Assembly (NCBI GenBank): GCA_964627935.1
Contig: CAZVLB010000002.1
Coordinates: 242,147-306,146 of the forward strand
DNA: 64,000 nt
Reading direction: 5' to 3'
Source of the DNA: JAABVY01 sp964627935
GTDB taxonomy: Bacteria; Zixibacteria; MSB-5A5; JAABVY01
Shown here piece by piece: positions 36,671 to 45,929 of this stretch. Made by a program: the position numbers and the translations under genes. The notes beneath the pieces were generated by a model. It worked only from the letters and a program-made list of their open reading frames with translations, made no database searches and had not been told where the DNA came from. Positions within the stretch are counted from its first letter, which is position 1; each line of letters starts with the position of its first letter.

Positions 36671-37408
36671 CTAAAATGGAGCGTGCATCGAGGAGGTGAA
36701 ATCCGCGGCAAATGACATTATCATGGCTATGAAGGTGTGCCACGTCAAAAGCAATGATATCAGCCAGGCCGCTGTCTTCCCCCTGCTGAAGCCATACAGT
36801 GTGGAAAGGCCGATAACCAGCAGTATAATCTCCCAGATGTAGAAAAAATTGAATATGCCCAGCCAGATACCAATGAAGGATGTGCGCATTGATTCATTCA
36901 CAAGCATATCCAGCCCCATCCTGAAATCGAGACTGCCTGTAATCATGTAAACAAGCGCGGATATAAGATGGCCGATAATCAACGGAGCCATGGAAAAAGC
37001 GGTGACATTAAGAACCTGCTTAAAGCGGGCTTTTCCTCCCAGGACAAAATTGCCGAAAAACATGAATGCCCCGGCCGCAAATACTATGCTGATCAGATAG
37101 CTGACTGGAATCGCAATTAAAGAAACAATCACCATGAACACGGCAAGTGCCCGGGGATCAATATCGCTACCCAGAGTAGTTGGCAGATTTTCCTGCATAT
37201 CTGCCTGAATGGTATCCAGGCCGATTAAAAGGCTCAACATAGCTGCCACTGAAATCAGGAAAAAGGCCCAGGGCCAGGCATGGCCGGTTCGGATCAACCG
37301 TGGAAACACCGTGGATGGCCGAAACATAACACGAAAAACATCGGCAACGGAAGCCCGTTCCACTTCACTCATTTCAGGATGATAGCTTTCCTCACTATAT
37401 TCGTTCAT
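36671..37408 (-). CDS. Yip1-like integral membrane protein
   Basis: A 245-residue membrane protein of the YIP1 type: short acidic N-terminus, FRPSTVFPRLIRTGHAWPWA (the Yip1 P/W opening) and five hydrophobic segments (about 45-70, 85-110, 115-140, 165-190, 210-235). Bacterial members are unstudied. Separated from the pyrophosphatase terminator by about 50 bases, and on the same strand. Confidence 0.78.
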   Translation of the reverse strand: MNEYSEESYHPEMSEVERASVADVFRVMFRPSTVFPRLIRTGHAWPWAFFLISVAAMLSLLIGLDTIQADMQENLPTTLGSDIDPRALAVFMVIVSLIAIPVSYLISIVFAAGAFMFFGNFVLGGKARFKQVLNVTAFSMAPLIIGHLISALVYMITGSLDFRMGLDMLVNESMRTSFIGIWLGIFNFFYIWEIILLVIGLSTLYGFSRGKTAAWLISLLLTWHTFIAMIMSFAADFTSSMHAPF

Positions 37409-37454
37409 GATCCAACCTATATCAAATTAGATAATCAATGTCAATATAATATTA

Positions 37455-37485
37455 AAAGGCCGCCCCTGTTAAGAGACGGCCCAAG
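37455..37485 (-). terminator. Terminator after the pyrophosphatase gene
   Basis: On the minus strand GGCCG...CGGCC pairs (with wobble) around a short loop, followed by TTTTAATATT. It follows the hppA stop and lies before the Yip1-like gene. Confidence 0.72.
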
Positions 37486-37516
37486 ATCCATTTCATATAT
37501 ATAGTCTGGCTACTAA

Positions 37517-39562
37517 TTACAGCTTGGTGAACATTCCCGCGCCGGCCAGAACCAGAGAAACCATGGCCATAAGCTTGATCAGGATATTCATCGAGGGACC
37601 AGAGGTGTCCTTGAACGGATCGCCCACGGTATCGCCTACGACAGCGGCCTTATGAGCATCGGAGCCCTTGCCGCCCAGGTTACCCTCTTCGATATACTTC
37701 TTGGCGTTATCCCAGGCACCGCCGCCGTTGGACATCATCAGGGCCATCAAAACACCCGTAAGCGTTGCACCGCCCAGCAGTCCGCCCAGAGCTGAAGCTC
37801 CGAGGAACTTGCCAACCAGCACAGGCACGATAATGGCCAGAAGACCGGGGATAACCATTTCCTGCAAAGCTCCGGTTGTGGCGATTGCCACACAACGCGG
37901 CGAATCCGGCTTGGCCTTGCCTTCCATCAGGCCGGGGATTTCCTTGAACTGGCGACGAACCTCCTGTACCATCTTGAAGGCCGCACGTCCCACGGCTGTC
38001 ATGGTCAGGGAGGCGATCAAAAACGGCAGAATACCACCGATAAACAGGCCCACAATGACCTTGATCTCCATCAGGTTAATCGAGGTCAATTCAAGTCCGG
38101 TTGAACGGCTGACTGCCGATGTGAAGGCCGAGAACAGCGCCAGGGCGGTAAGAGCGGCCGAACCAATGGCAAAACCCTTGCCGATAGCGGCAGTGGTGTT
38201 TCCGAGCGCATCCAGCTTATCAGTAATAGCGCGCACTTCCTTGCCCAGGCCGGCCATCTCGGTAATACCACCGGCATTGTCGGCCACAGGACCGTAGGCG
38301 TCAACCGACATGGTCACACCAATCGTGGCCAGCATACCGACAGCGGCAATACCGATACCATACAGGTCGGCAATGCTGTAGCCGATATAAACAGCGGCGC
38401 AGATCACCAGGAGCGGCAGGGCGACAGATTCCATACCGATCGCCAGGCCGGTGATGATATTGGTGGCCGGGCCGGTTTCGGAGGCACGTGCAATTTTCCT
38501 GATCGGGCCCGCGGCGGTATAGTATTCCGTCAGCAGTCCGAGTATGATACCGCATAGGTTACCGGTCAGCACAGCCCAGAAAATCTTTGTGCTTAATCCA
38601 AGCTGTCCAACGATGATATAGGTTGCAATCAGCATCACGATTGCGCCGACATAAGTCACAATACGGAGCGTGGCGGCCGGGTTCATCCTGGAGAAGAGCC
38701 TGACCGAAAGTATGCCCAGCATGGAGGCCACGATACCGGCCATAACAACCAGAATCGGCAGAGCCATAAGACCGGTACGAACCTCATCAAGGCCAATTGC
38801 ACCGGCTCCCAGTTTAGTCAACACAGCCGTGGTGGCGGAAGCTCCCAGTACCAGGGTGGCGATAACCGAACCGACATACGATTCGAACAGATCGGCGCCC
38901 ATACCGGCAACATCACCCACATTGTCACCGACATTATCGGCGATAACGGCCGGGTTACGGGGATCGTCCTCAGGAATACCGGCTTCGACCTTACCCACGA
39001 GGTCCGCGCCAACATCGGCGGACTTGGTAAAGATACCGCCGCCGACACGAGCAAAGAGCGCGATCGAGGATGCGCCCATGCCGAATCCCGTTATGGTTTC
39101 GACAGTTTCAACTGTGCCGAAGAAATAATAAAAAATTCCAACTCCCAGAAGTCCCAGAGCGGCCACCGACATTCCCATCACGGCACCACCCGAGAATGCG
39201 ATAGTGAGCGCTGCTGCCTGGCCCTTTTCGGCCGCGGCATTGGCTGTCCTGACATTTGCAAGCGTGGCGGAGTTCATCCCGAAGTAGCCCGCAAGCATGG
39301 ACAGGAATGCGCCGGTCAGGAAGGCTATTGCTGTATTCCAACCCACAAATATGCCGAGCAATACTAATACGACAATGATAAAAATCAGCAGGATCGAGTA
39401 CTCCCGCTTCAGGAATACCATAGCGCCGTGATGAATCGTATCGGCCAGCTCTTTCAGAGTGTCGCTGCCTACTTTCTGGGATTTAATCCAGAATGTCAGA
39501 ATCAGCGCAAACAAAAGCCCGCCGAATCCGAATATTGCGGCGTAGATGCCCAAGCTGTCCAT
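37517..39562 (-). CDS. hppA: Membrane-bound ion-pumping pyrophosphatase, K+-dependent type
   Basis: H+- or Na+-pumping pyrophosphatase of 681 residues with about 15-16 membrane segments. The catalytic motifs are intact: DVGADLVGKVE with DNVGDNVGD close after it, and a second acidic cluster near VGDTVGDPFKDTSGP. The Ala-type marker GNTTAAIGKGFAIGSA, where K+-independent enzymes have Lys, points to the K+-dependent class, which includes Na+ pumps. Whether it pumps H+ or Na+ cannot be decided. Confidence 0.96.
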   Translation of the reverse strand: MDSLGIYAAIFGFGGLLFALILTFWIKSQKVGSDTLKELADTIHHGAMVFLKREYSILLIFIIVVLVLLGIFVGWNTAIAFLTGAFLSMLAGYFGMNSATLANVRTANAAAEKGQAAALTIAFSGGAVMGMSVAALGLLGVGIFYYFFGTVETVETITGFGMGASSIALFARVGGGIFTKSADVGADLVGKVEAGIPEDDPRNPAVIADNVGDNVGDVAGMGADLFESYVGSVIATLVLGASATTAVLTKLGAGAIGLDEVRTGLMALPILVVMAGIVASMLGILSVRLFSRMNPAATLRIVTYVGAIVMLIATYIIVGQLGLSTKIFWAVLTGNLCGIILGLLTEYYTAAGPIRKIARASETGPATNIITGLAIGMESVALPLLVICAAVYIGYSIADLYGIGIAAVGMLATIGVTMSVDAYGPVADNAGGITEMAGLGKEVRAITDKLDALGNTTAAIGKGFAIGSAALTALALFSAFTSAVSRSTGLELTSINLMEIKVIVGLFIGGILPFLIASLTMTAVGRAAFKMVQEVRRQFKEIPGLMEGKAKPDSPRCVAIATTGALQEMVIPGLLAIIVPVLVGKFLGASALGGLLGGATLTGVLMALMMSNGGGAWDNAKKYIEEGNLGGKGSDAHKAAVVGDTVGDPFKDTSGPSMNILIKLMAMVSLVLAGAGMFTKL

Positions 39563-39597
39563 ATGCGTTTCCCTTTCCTGTGAAATAATTCACTTTA

Positions 39598-39630
39598 ATT
39601 TAAACCGGCTCATTTTCATGAGCCGGTTAT
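39598..39630 (-). terminator. Terminator after the duplicated-domain lipoprotein
   Basis: A perfect 11-bp stem AACCGGCTCAT/ATGAGCCGGTT (39603-39613, 39618-39628) with a 4-base loop; on the minus strand it is followed by TTTAAATT. It lies between the lipoprotein gene and hppA. Confidence 0.85.
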
Positions 39631-39661
39631 GTCATTAACTCTATTTCAATTCAGGTTTAAA

Positions 39662-40699
39662 TTACTTGATAGCAGCAGTCCGTGTAACCTCGATTTTTGG
39701 AAGCGTCGAAAATCTGTTGCCCAGAACCAGCACTTTGTGAACCCTGTTTGAAACCGCATCTGAAGGCCCGGTCAAAAACGGCAGGTTGCGTGACATCATT
39801 ATAAATGGGAACGGTTCACGCGGAAACGGATCGGGATATGGTTCCAAGGTGATAAAAACAGCCGTGGAATCTCCCTTATTGGCAACAAGTGTCAATGGGA
39901 AATCGAATCCGGAGGGTTCATTGCGGAGAAAATCCTCCCCCGGGAGCAGTGGAGCAAACTTATTGTCCACGTATGGATTCTCTAAATCGCGAAACTGCGG
40001 ATGACGGAACTTGCCCATCGATAGCGGCCGCGGAAAACCTTCCTTGAACACCCAGGATTCATAAATCACATTGGCGTCCTGAGGAATAACCGGCATAAAC
40101 AGGCCAACCTCCAGATTGCCGTAGGTAAAGCTTGCCCCGCCCTCAAGCGTGGCGAACCAGACACCGGCGGCTTCATTGGCCGATTCATCCAGCGCATCCA
40201 GATTGTTGTCGGTAAGAGTCGACAACACATAAGAGCCTGTTGAAACTGAATGCAGACTATCAAACTCCATTTCCAAAATAGGAAATTCGGCTATGATTGG
40301 AACATCCAGAATCATGCTGTTACTGGGCTCATTCGAAGGATCTGGATACGGTTCCAGGGTAACGCTCAACATAGCATATTCCTCGGTTGTCATACCCCTT
40401 GGCAAATTAAAAATATCTGAACGCGAAAAACCGAATTCATTCATAAATTGGGCCCTGTCGTCATCCCAGAAAAATTTGCCCAGGCTGACCGGCTCCGAAT
40501 CCAATGTATCGGTATGTGCCCATAATTCGAATACCACACTGTCCTCAGGCATGATGGTAGGCATAAACATCGGTTTTAACTTGAATGCTGTATTCTGATT
40601 GCTGACAACAATATTCTCATCATCATCGCAACCGGTAAAAACAGCCATAGCGGCCAGTAAAAAAGTTGAAAAAACTACCAGAAGTAAACGCTTTGACAT
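39662..40699 (-). CDS. Lipoprotein with a duplicated anti-sigma-K-like domain
   Basis: Predicted lipoprotein of 345 residues; lipobox VFTGC at residues 20-24. Two homologous halves (about 45-125 and 195-280) each carry a block like ELWAHT...VSLGKF / ESWVFK...LSMGKF followed by a beta strand ending VTLEPYPDP / ITLEPYPDP. That pattern resembles the exported domain of RskA-type anti-sigma factors (EP-G-type ending), though the membrane and sigma-binding parts are missing. The start ATG is at 40697-40699, behind GGGAGG; a frame opening at 40714 places that site inside the gene. Function unknown. Confidence 0.75.
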   Translation of the reverse strand: MSKRLLLVVFSTFLLAAMAVFTGCDDDENIVVSNQNTAFKLKPMFMPTIMPEDSVVFELWAHTDTLDSEPVSLGKFFWDDDRAQFMNEFGFSRSDIFNLPRGMTTEEYAMLSVTLEPYPDPSNEPSNSMILDVPIIAEFPILEMEFDSLHSVSTGSYVLSTLTDNNLDALDESANEAAGVWFATLEGGASFTYGNLEVGLFMPVIPQDANVIYESWVFKEGFPRPLSMGKFRHPQFRDLENPYVDNKFAPLLPGEDFLRNEPSGFDFPLTLVANKGDSTAVFITLEPYPDPFPREPFPFIMMSRNLPFLTGPSDAVSNRVHKVLVLGNRFSTLPKIEVTRTAAIK

Positions 40700-40971
40700 A
40701 GATCTCCCTCCCAAAAGGAATCAAATATTAAAGTGCAATATTAACTTCAAGTTATAGATGTGTCAAGCGAAAAAATGTTCAATAATATCAGGGCAAAATT
40801 AATGCCTTTTTTAGACTTTGGAGCGTTAAAGCAAACATCATATATCTTCCGATAACCTAAATAGCGGATTCTGTTTATCTCCGGAGTGATTAACCTGGTA
40901 CAGAATCGCGGGCAAAATCGCCATAGATGGTGAAGGGCGGGACCTGAAGTCCCAAAAAAGAGGTTAAGTTT

Positions 40972-43026
40972 ATGTCTGATGACAAGTTAAAACCGCAGAA
41001 TGAGGAACGGCGTCCCGACGATGAGCGTTTTTCCTCGATTACTGTCGATGATGTCAGGGAACGTCTGGAAGATGATGAGCCCGAAGAAAAACAGCAAAAT
41101 ACCAGGGGAAAACCGGACGATACACGTCTTGGTATCGAAGAAGACCTGATTAAAGTAGAACAATCTCCCCTTGATGATTTTGCGGACCTGGATGAAGAAC
41201 AGAAATCATTCAATGATCCGATCGAGGGCCTCGAAAAAACCGACATCTCTGATCAGGTTGGCATAGAATCAGATGAGAGCGACGGTGAATTCATGCTCGA
41301 GGAAAAAGCCGGCCTGCATAAACTTCCCGATAAACCGCTTGACCTTGAGCCTGAAGCTGATGCGCATGAACCTAAAGACTCGACCGACAAGATCTATGCC
41401 CTTCCTGATGAAGCGGTAAGTTCAACTGAAAGAGAAAAGCTGATTTCCAGCCTGCAGTCCAAAATTCCGAATATCATGAAACACCGTGAACCGGAAGAAG
41501 ACGAAATGCCCGTTGATCCAGCTCCGCCCGAAAGCCAGAAGACTAAACCTCTGATTAAGAAAAGACCTGAGCCTCAGGAACCGAAAACCGAAATAATCAG
41601 CCCGCCGTCACCTGTTAAAGCTGATAAAAATGTCGCTTATGCAAAGGGCACACGCCTGCACTTCCCCTCCGGGACAAAATTTAATGACGGCGGCGAAGTT
41701 AACATTGACGGATATAAATTCAAGATCAGGCATAAGCCGCGCGACATGAAAAGCATTATTCTGGCAGCATTGCTGGGTCTTGTTTTTCTTTTGGTTGTTG
41801 CGGTTGGAATCCGCCAGATAGCATCGAAACCGACCTCCGGCAAGGTTGTCGGCCTGGCGATCAATGCCCGTACAGGTGAAGTTCTTTCCGATGTTCAGGT
41901 CACAATCGATGAACTCGGCAGAAGCATCTATTCCGACGGCAATGGGCTGTTTATTTTCGACGGCCTGAAAAGCGGCGACTGGTCGATTTCAGCCTCTAAG
42001 CCCCAGTATAGTAATGCCGCGTTTGGTTTTTCACTGGCCGGATCGGAAACACGCGTGCTGACCTTCAATCTCGAGCCCTCGACAGTCGCCCTCAAAAACA
42101 ATGAGGATGACAAAAAGAAAGAGGAGGAGAAAAAGGAACAAAAGAAGATTGCTTTCGGCAATTTGACCGTCAACACCAACTTTCCGGATGCCAAAGTAAT
42201 TGTAGACAATAAAGTATTGGGAAGCTCCAATAAAACATATTCACGCCTTTATCCCGGTAAACATAAGCTGGTCGTGATGATGGAGGGCTATAAGGAATAT
42301 TCGGAAACGATAACTGTCAGGGAAAATGGCAATACAACTGTCGATATCACGTTGGAGGAGATCGATGCCGGCTATAATCCGACTGAAATCAGCTATGCCG
42401 AATATCTGAGCATGGGTGATGAGCTGGCCTCAAAGGGCAAATGGCGCGAAGCAGCCGGTAATTATACCCTGGCCCTGGCTAAAAATGAAGACGGTCACAC
42501 ATATTTCAAGCGTGCCACGGCCTATCTGAAAATGGATCAGGCTGATCAGGCCGAAAACGACTTTTTCAAGGCCGCCGCTCTGTTCACACATCAGGGGCAC
42601 AACGGCGATGCGATAAATTGCTTCGACCTGATCCTCGAACACAGTCCTGAAAACACAAGGGCGTTGCGCGGACGAGGATTCGCATACCTGCGCACAGGCA
42701 AGTTCGACAAGTCGATAGATGACCTCAAAGAAGCAGTCGATATCGATGATAAATCCTATGACAATCAGATTGCCCTGGGCGAAGCCTATTATGCCATGGG
42801 CAAGCATAAGGATGCACTGAAACACCTCAAAAAGGCGCGCAAAATTGAAGACTCCCGTGCCCGTACATATGCTCTAATGGCACTGGCATCACTTGGCAAA
42901 GGTGATGAAAAAGATGCCCACAAGTATTTCAAGGGATTTGAAATCCGCGCCGATGCACAAGATCGGGCCGAATTCGAGGGAGATCCGGAATGGCAGAGAC
43001 TGGCCCAAATGGTCAGCGAAAAGTAA
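40972..43026 (+). CDS. Membrane protein with carboxypeptidase-regulatory, PEGA and TPR domains
   Basis: A 684-residue protein: a long, acidic, probably disordered N-terminus (1-255), one membrane helix (about 258-282, KSIILAALLGLVFLLVVAVG), a carboxypeptidase regulatory-like beta-sandwich (about 290-370), a PEGA domain (about 395-465, NTNFPDAKVIVDNKVLG) and four to five TPRs (about 475-660, for instance GDEKDAHKYFKGFEI). The layout suggests an inner-membrane scaffold with its TPRs and beta-domains outside. AGAGG lies 8 bases before the ATG. I do not recognise a named family. Confidence 0.85.
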   Translation: MSDDKLKPQNEERRPDDERFSSITVDDVRERLEDDEPEEKQQNTRGKPDDTRLGIEEDLIKVEQSPLDDFADLDEEQKSFNDPIEGLEKTDISDQVGIESDESDGEFMLEEKAGLHKLPDKPLDLEPEADAHEPKDSTDKIYALPDEAVSSTEREKLISSLQSKIPNIMKHREPEEDEMPVDPAPPESQKTKPLIKKRPEPQEPKTEIISPPSPVKADKNVAYAKGTRLHFPSGTKFNDGGEVNIDGYKFKIRHKPRDMKSIILAALLGLVFLLVVAVGIRQIASKPTSGKVVGLAINARTGEVLSDVQVTIDELGRSIYSDGNGLFIFDGLKSGDWSISASKPQYSNAAFGFSLAGSETRVLTFNLEPSTVALKNNEDDKKKEEEKKEQKKIAFGNLTVNTNFPDAKVIVDNKVLGSSNKTYSRLYPGKHKLVVMMEGYKEYSETITVRENGNTTVDITLEEIDAGYNPTEISYAEYLSMGDELASKGKWREAAGNYTLALAKNEDGHTYFKRATAYLKMDQADQAENDFFKAAALFTHQGHNGDAINCFDLILEHSPENTRALRGRGFAYLRTGKFDKSIDDLKEAVDIDDKSYDNQIALGEAYYAMGKHKDALKHLKKARKIEDSRARTYALMALASLGKGDEKDAHKYFKGFEIRADAQDRAEFEGDPEWQRLAQMVSEK

Positions 43027-43045
43027 CGCGTGAAAGTCCAAAAAC

Positions 43046-43082
43046 ACAGGGCAGGCACCACAACAACGCCTGCCCTATTCTA
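43046..43082. terminator. Terminator between convergent genes
   Basis: A perfect 9-bp stem AGGGCAGGC/GCCTGCCCT (43048-43056, 43068-43076) with an 11-base loop. It lies between the ends of the PEGA/TPR and coiled-coil genes, so it can work on both strands; the T-rich tract is weak on either. Confidence 0.72.
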
Positions 43083-43110
43083 TTTATAGGCAACATTATA
43101 GCTCTATATT

Positions 43111-43434
43111 CTAAAGTTCCTCATCAACATAATCGTTAATCTTGCCGCTCTTCTGGCCGTTTTCGACAACCCGCACTTCCAGCCTGTCGAGCTTCTCCGA
43201 AAGCATCCTGAGGGTCTCCAAAACTTCACCCTGATTATTTTCCAGAACTTTTTGATCAAGCTTTATTGCGGCCAGATCGTCGTGAATCTTACCCATCGCC
43301 TCCTGCAACTCGGATAGCCTTTGACGCAGGTATCCAAGATCTTCCTCGACTATGGTCCCGACAGCATCGACACCATCGAGAATCTCCTTGAGCTGCCTGA
43401 CTTCTGGATTTTCGGTTTCTTTCTTTTTACTCAT
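43111..43434 (-). CDS. Coiled-coil protein of unknown function
   Basis: A 107-residue, highly charged protein, nearly all predicted alpha-helix (heptad pattern in YLRQRLSELQEAMGKIHDDLAAI and LETLRMLSEKLDRLEVRV). It has no signal peptide, Cys or known motif. The gene follows the carboxypeptidase gene with no gap and is likely co-transcribed with it. Function cannot be assigned. Confidence 0.7.
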   Translation of the reverse strand: MSKKKETENPEVRQLKEILDGVDAVGTIVEEDLGYLRQRLSELQEAMGKIHDDLAAIKLDQKVLENNQGEVLETLRMLSEKLDRLEVRVVENGQKSGKINDYVDEEL

Positions 43435-44379
43435 CTAACCCCCATCCGCATAGTTTCGCTTGAGATTCCTGAAGGCCCAGTCCGCAATTTTCATCGTCTC
43501 GGAAAAACGGTAATTATTCGAAGTTGATCCCAATATGACCGTGGTTATATCTGAGCCCAGATTATCCTTCATTTTAACAGCCAGGCAGTATCCCGAGGCC
43601 GAAATATAGCCCGTTTTACCGCCATCGACTTTGTATTTTGATTTAAGCATCCTGTTGGTATTGCCAATCCTGATCAGCCTTTTGTGATTCAGCGACCTGA
43701 ATTCATAGGTCTGGCAGGTCAAGGCCGACTTGATTATCGGATACTTAACCGCCTGATTCACCAGCCGCACAATATCCCGTGGTGTGGAGATATTGGCGTT
43801 ATAAATACCTGAGGGATCGACAACTTTAGTCGAATCCATGCCAATCTGACGGGCCATCTCATTCATTTTATTGATAAATTCGGGATATGTAATGCCACTT
43901 GTACGGGCCAGGGCCTTGATTGCCCGATTGTCCGAGCAAATCAACGCAGCATAAAACAGATCCTTGGCATAGAACTTTTCGCCGATTTTGAGCCTGGAAC
44001 GGGCTGAATTCCTGGCGTCCCAGCGAGTCAGGGTAACTTTTTCATTCAAATCGAAATCCATCTCAGCCAAAACAATCGCCGCCAGGAGCTTGGTAATCGA
44101 GGCCATGGGCCTCTTGCGATCCGCATTCTTATCATACAGGATTTGCCCGGTATTGTTGTCGACCACTATTCCAGAGGCACACCTGAGCTTTGGCGCCATG
44201 GTAAGCTTGAGGGCGCTGGGATAAAAATCAGAAGGTGGCAGTGATTTAATCACCTTGAATGTGGATGGATCGGCTTTGTCACCGATATTGGCCGATGCTC
44301 CGCCCGGGCCACTCATAAATCCCAGTCCAAAGCAGGATACAACACATGCTGTCAAAATGCCTAATGCCTTCTTTCTCAT
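43435..44379 (-). CDS. dacA: D-alanyl-D-alanine carboxypeptidase (S11, PBP5 type)
   Basis: Periplasmic or membrane-tethered penicillin-binding protein of 314 residues that trims the terminal D-Ala of peptidoglycan. The three active-site motifs are intact: SITK (SxxK, within MASITKLLAA), SDN (SxN position, CSDNRAI) and KTG (VDGGKTGYI). The signal peptide is at 1-25. The protein lacks the long C-terminal domain of E. coli PBP5, so it is a compact member. It overlaps the DUF72 gene by four bases. Confidence 0.95.
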   Translation of the reverse strand: MRKKALGILTACVVSCFGLGFMSGPGGASANIGDKADPSTFKVIKSLPPSDFYPSALKLTMAPKLRCASGIVVDNNTGQILYDKNADRKRPMASITKLLAAIVLAEMDFDLNEKVTLTRWDARNSARSRLKIGEKFYAKDLFYAALICSDNRAIKALARTSGITYPEFINKMNEMARQIGMDSTKVVDPSGIYNANISTPRDIVRLVNQAVKYPIIKSALTCQTYEFRSLNHKRLIRIGNTNRMLKSKYKVDGGKTGYISASGYCLAVKMKDNLGSDITTVILGSTSNNYRFSETMKIADWAFRNLKRNYADGG

Positions 44380-45176
44380 TGAGCCGCTCCAATGTTCAAA
44401 TTGAGGATGTTCATCATCATTTTGGCATTTTTAACCGCCTGTCCATGATGGCAGTTATTGAATAATATATATATTTTCTTGGTCTCTTTTTTGAGCTTAT
44501 CAATCCGTCGTTTCCACTCACCCAGCTCCTTTTCATTGTAAAGATAATCATATCTTTCGCCACCGCCCGACCACCATGTCTGGCTGTTACGCCCATGAAA
44601 ACGGATGTAGCCGGTATCCGCGGTCCTGAACACCTCCGGTTCCAGCAGATTATCAAGCGCCGGCTCATCCACAGAGCAGTATATCACTCCCATCTGCTTC
44701 AGAAGATCAATGACCTCCTCACGAACCCAGGCCCTGTGACGAAATTCGACTATCACATCCTGACCGTAAAGCAAATCTATGGCCCTCTTAAGGTAATTCA
44801 GGTTCTCTCCGGAATATTTAAAGGAATATGGAAACTGCAAAAGAATCCCGGACAGCATACTGGCATCGCTGAGGGGTCTGAGGGCCTGCATAAAATCCTG
44901 CGTGGGCGAAATTATATGGGCCCTTTCATGAGTCAGGCTCTTATGGGCCTTTACAAAGAACTCGAAATTATCCGGTACCTTTTGGATCATATTCTCGAAA
45001 ATGCGTGGATGCGGTATGCTGTAATAGGATGAATTTATCTCGACTATATCGAAATGCTGCACATAATAATCCAGCATCTTCCCGCGCTCAATACCGGGAG
45101 GATAAAATGGCCCGATCCAGTCCAGGAAAGAATACCCGGAGGTCCCGATTTTTATTTTGGCTTCATGATCCGGCAT
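44376..45176 (-). CDS. DUF72-family TIM-barrel protein
   Basis: A 266-residue member of the DUF72 (YecE-like) family with an irregular TIM barrel, identified by KIGTSGYSFLDWIGPFYPPG at the start, VEINSSYYSIP and YIRFHGRN near residue 200. The family occurs beside repair or Fe-S genes in other bacteria, but its reaction is unknown. It overlaps the start of the carboxypeptidase gene. Confidence 0.93.
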   Translation of the reverse strand: MPDHEAKIKIGTSGYSFLDWIGPFYPPGIERGKMLDYYVQHFDIVEINSSYYSIPHPRIFENMIQKVPDNFEFFVKAHKSLTHERAHIISPTQDFMQALRPLSDASMLSGILLQFPYSFKYSGENLNYLKRAIDLLYGQDVIVEFRHRAWVREEVIDLLKQMGVIYCSVDEPALDNLLEPEVFRTADTGYIRFHGRNSQTWWSGGGERYDYLYNEKELGEWKRRIDKLKKETKKIYILFNNCHHGQAVKNAKMMMNILNLNIGAAQ

Positions 45177-45213
45177 AAATTTACCACCTCTTACTTATAA
45201 ATCGGCTCGGGCA

Positions 45214-45336
45214 TTAATTTCTTTTAATCAATTTCTGAAACCTGACCATACCGCATTTGGGGCAAATCCACTTTCTCCTCTTATGAAACGTGCGTTTTTC
45301 CTCTTTCATTGGTGTCCCGCATCGCGAACAGGTCAT
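45214..45336 (-). CDS. Small zinc-ribbon protein (40 residues), translationally coupled to the membrane operon
   Basis: A 40-residue protein: MTCSRCGTPMKEEKR, a positively charged linker, and WICPKCGMVRFQKL. Two CxxC knuckles 19 residues apart (Cys3/Cys6 and Cys25/Cys28) should bind one zinc. The ATG (45334-45336) forms an ATGA overlap with the stop of the 198-residue membrane gene, which argues strongly that it is translated with that operon. It is far too short for most gene callers. A regulatory or scaffolding role is possible, but no function is shown. Confidence 0.82.
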   Translation of the reverse strand: MTCSRCGTPMKEEKRTFHKRRKWICPKCGMVRFQKLIKRN

Positions 45337-45929
45337 CCCAGAAACCCCAGAAAGTCAGTAAACAGGAACTCCAGCCTGCCTATTAACAAGGTAACTCGTG
45401 ACATTACAGTATACCCAAAAGTCGCTCCGAAAAACACCATCAGGAAATACGTGCCGGTTTTGGCCATATAGCCGAACCAGCCCTTCTGCTCACGCGAGAA
45501 ATAGAAATAGACAATTGTGGTTATCACGCCCACAAAGACCACAATACCGCTGACAGTGAATAAGGGCAGCATGGATGCCGACATCTGCTTTATAATCCGG
45601 GCATAGAGCATAGCAGGAATCGATACCCCCGCACCCGCACCGATTAAGAGCGCCAATGGTACTCGTGCGATATAGCCCCTTTTTTTGCTCAGGCGGGCAA
45701 ACATCATCAGGCCCAATACAGTCGGAATAACAACTATCAGGCTGCCATCCCAGAAAAGCGGCTTTATAACCTTGGATAGAATCGTCTCCTCCACCAGGAT
45801 TACAAGGTAATAGCCGACCGAGACCCCCACCAGTATATGCTCTGCGGCACGATACACCGGATTTTCCTTATACAGAAATGAGAATATCGCCAGTGTCAGC
45901 ACTCCGGCTACCAGCACCTCGATACTCAT
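45333..45929 (-). CDS. Uncharacterised membrane protein of the DUF6754-like operon
   Basis: Integral membrane protein of 198 residues with about six hydrophobic segments (SIEVLVAGVLTLAIFSFLY opens the first). The loops are short. I do not recognise the family. It overlaps the following membrane gene upstream (46729) by four bases and the zinc ribbon downstream by four, so it is in a coupled operon. Confidence 0.8.
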   Translation of the reverse strand: MSIEVLVAGVLTLAIFSFLYKENPVYRAAEHILVGVSVGYYLVILVEETILSKVIKPLFWDGSLIVVIPTVLGLMMFARLSKKRGYIARVPLALLIGAGAGVSIPAMLYARIIKQMSASMLPLFTVSGIVVFVGVITTIVYFYFSREQKGWFGYMAKTGTYFLMVFFGATFGYTVMSRVTLLIGRLEFLFTDFLGFLG

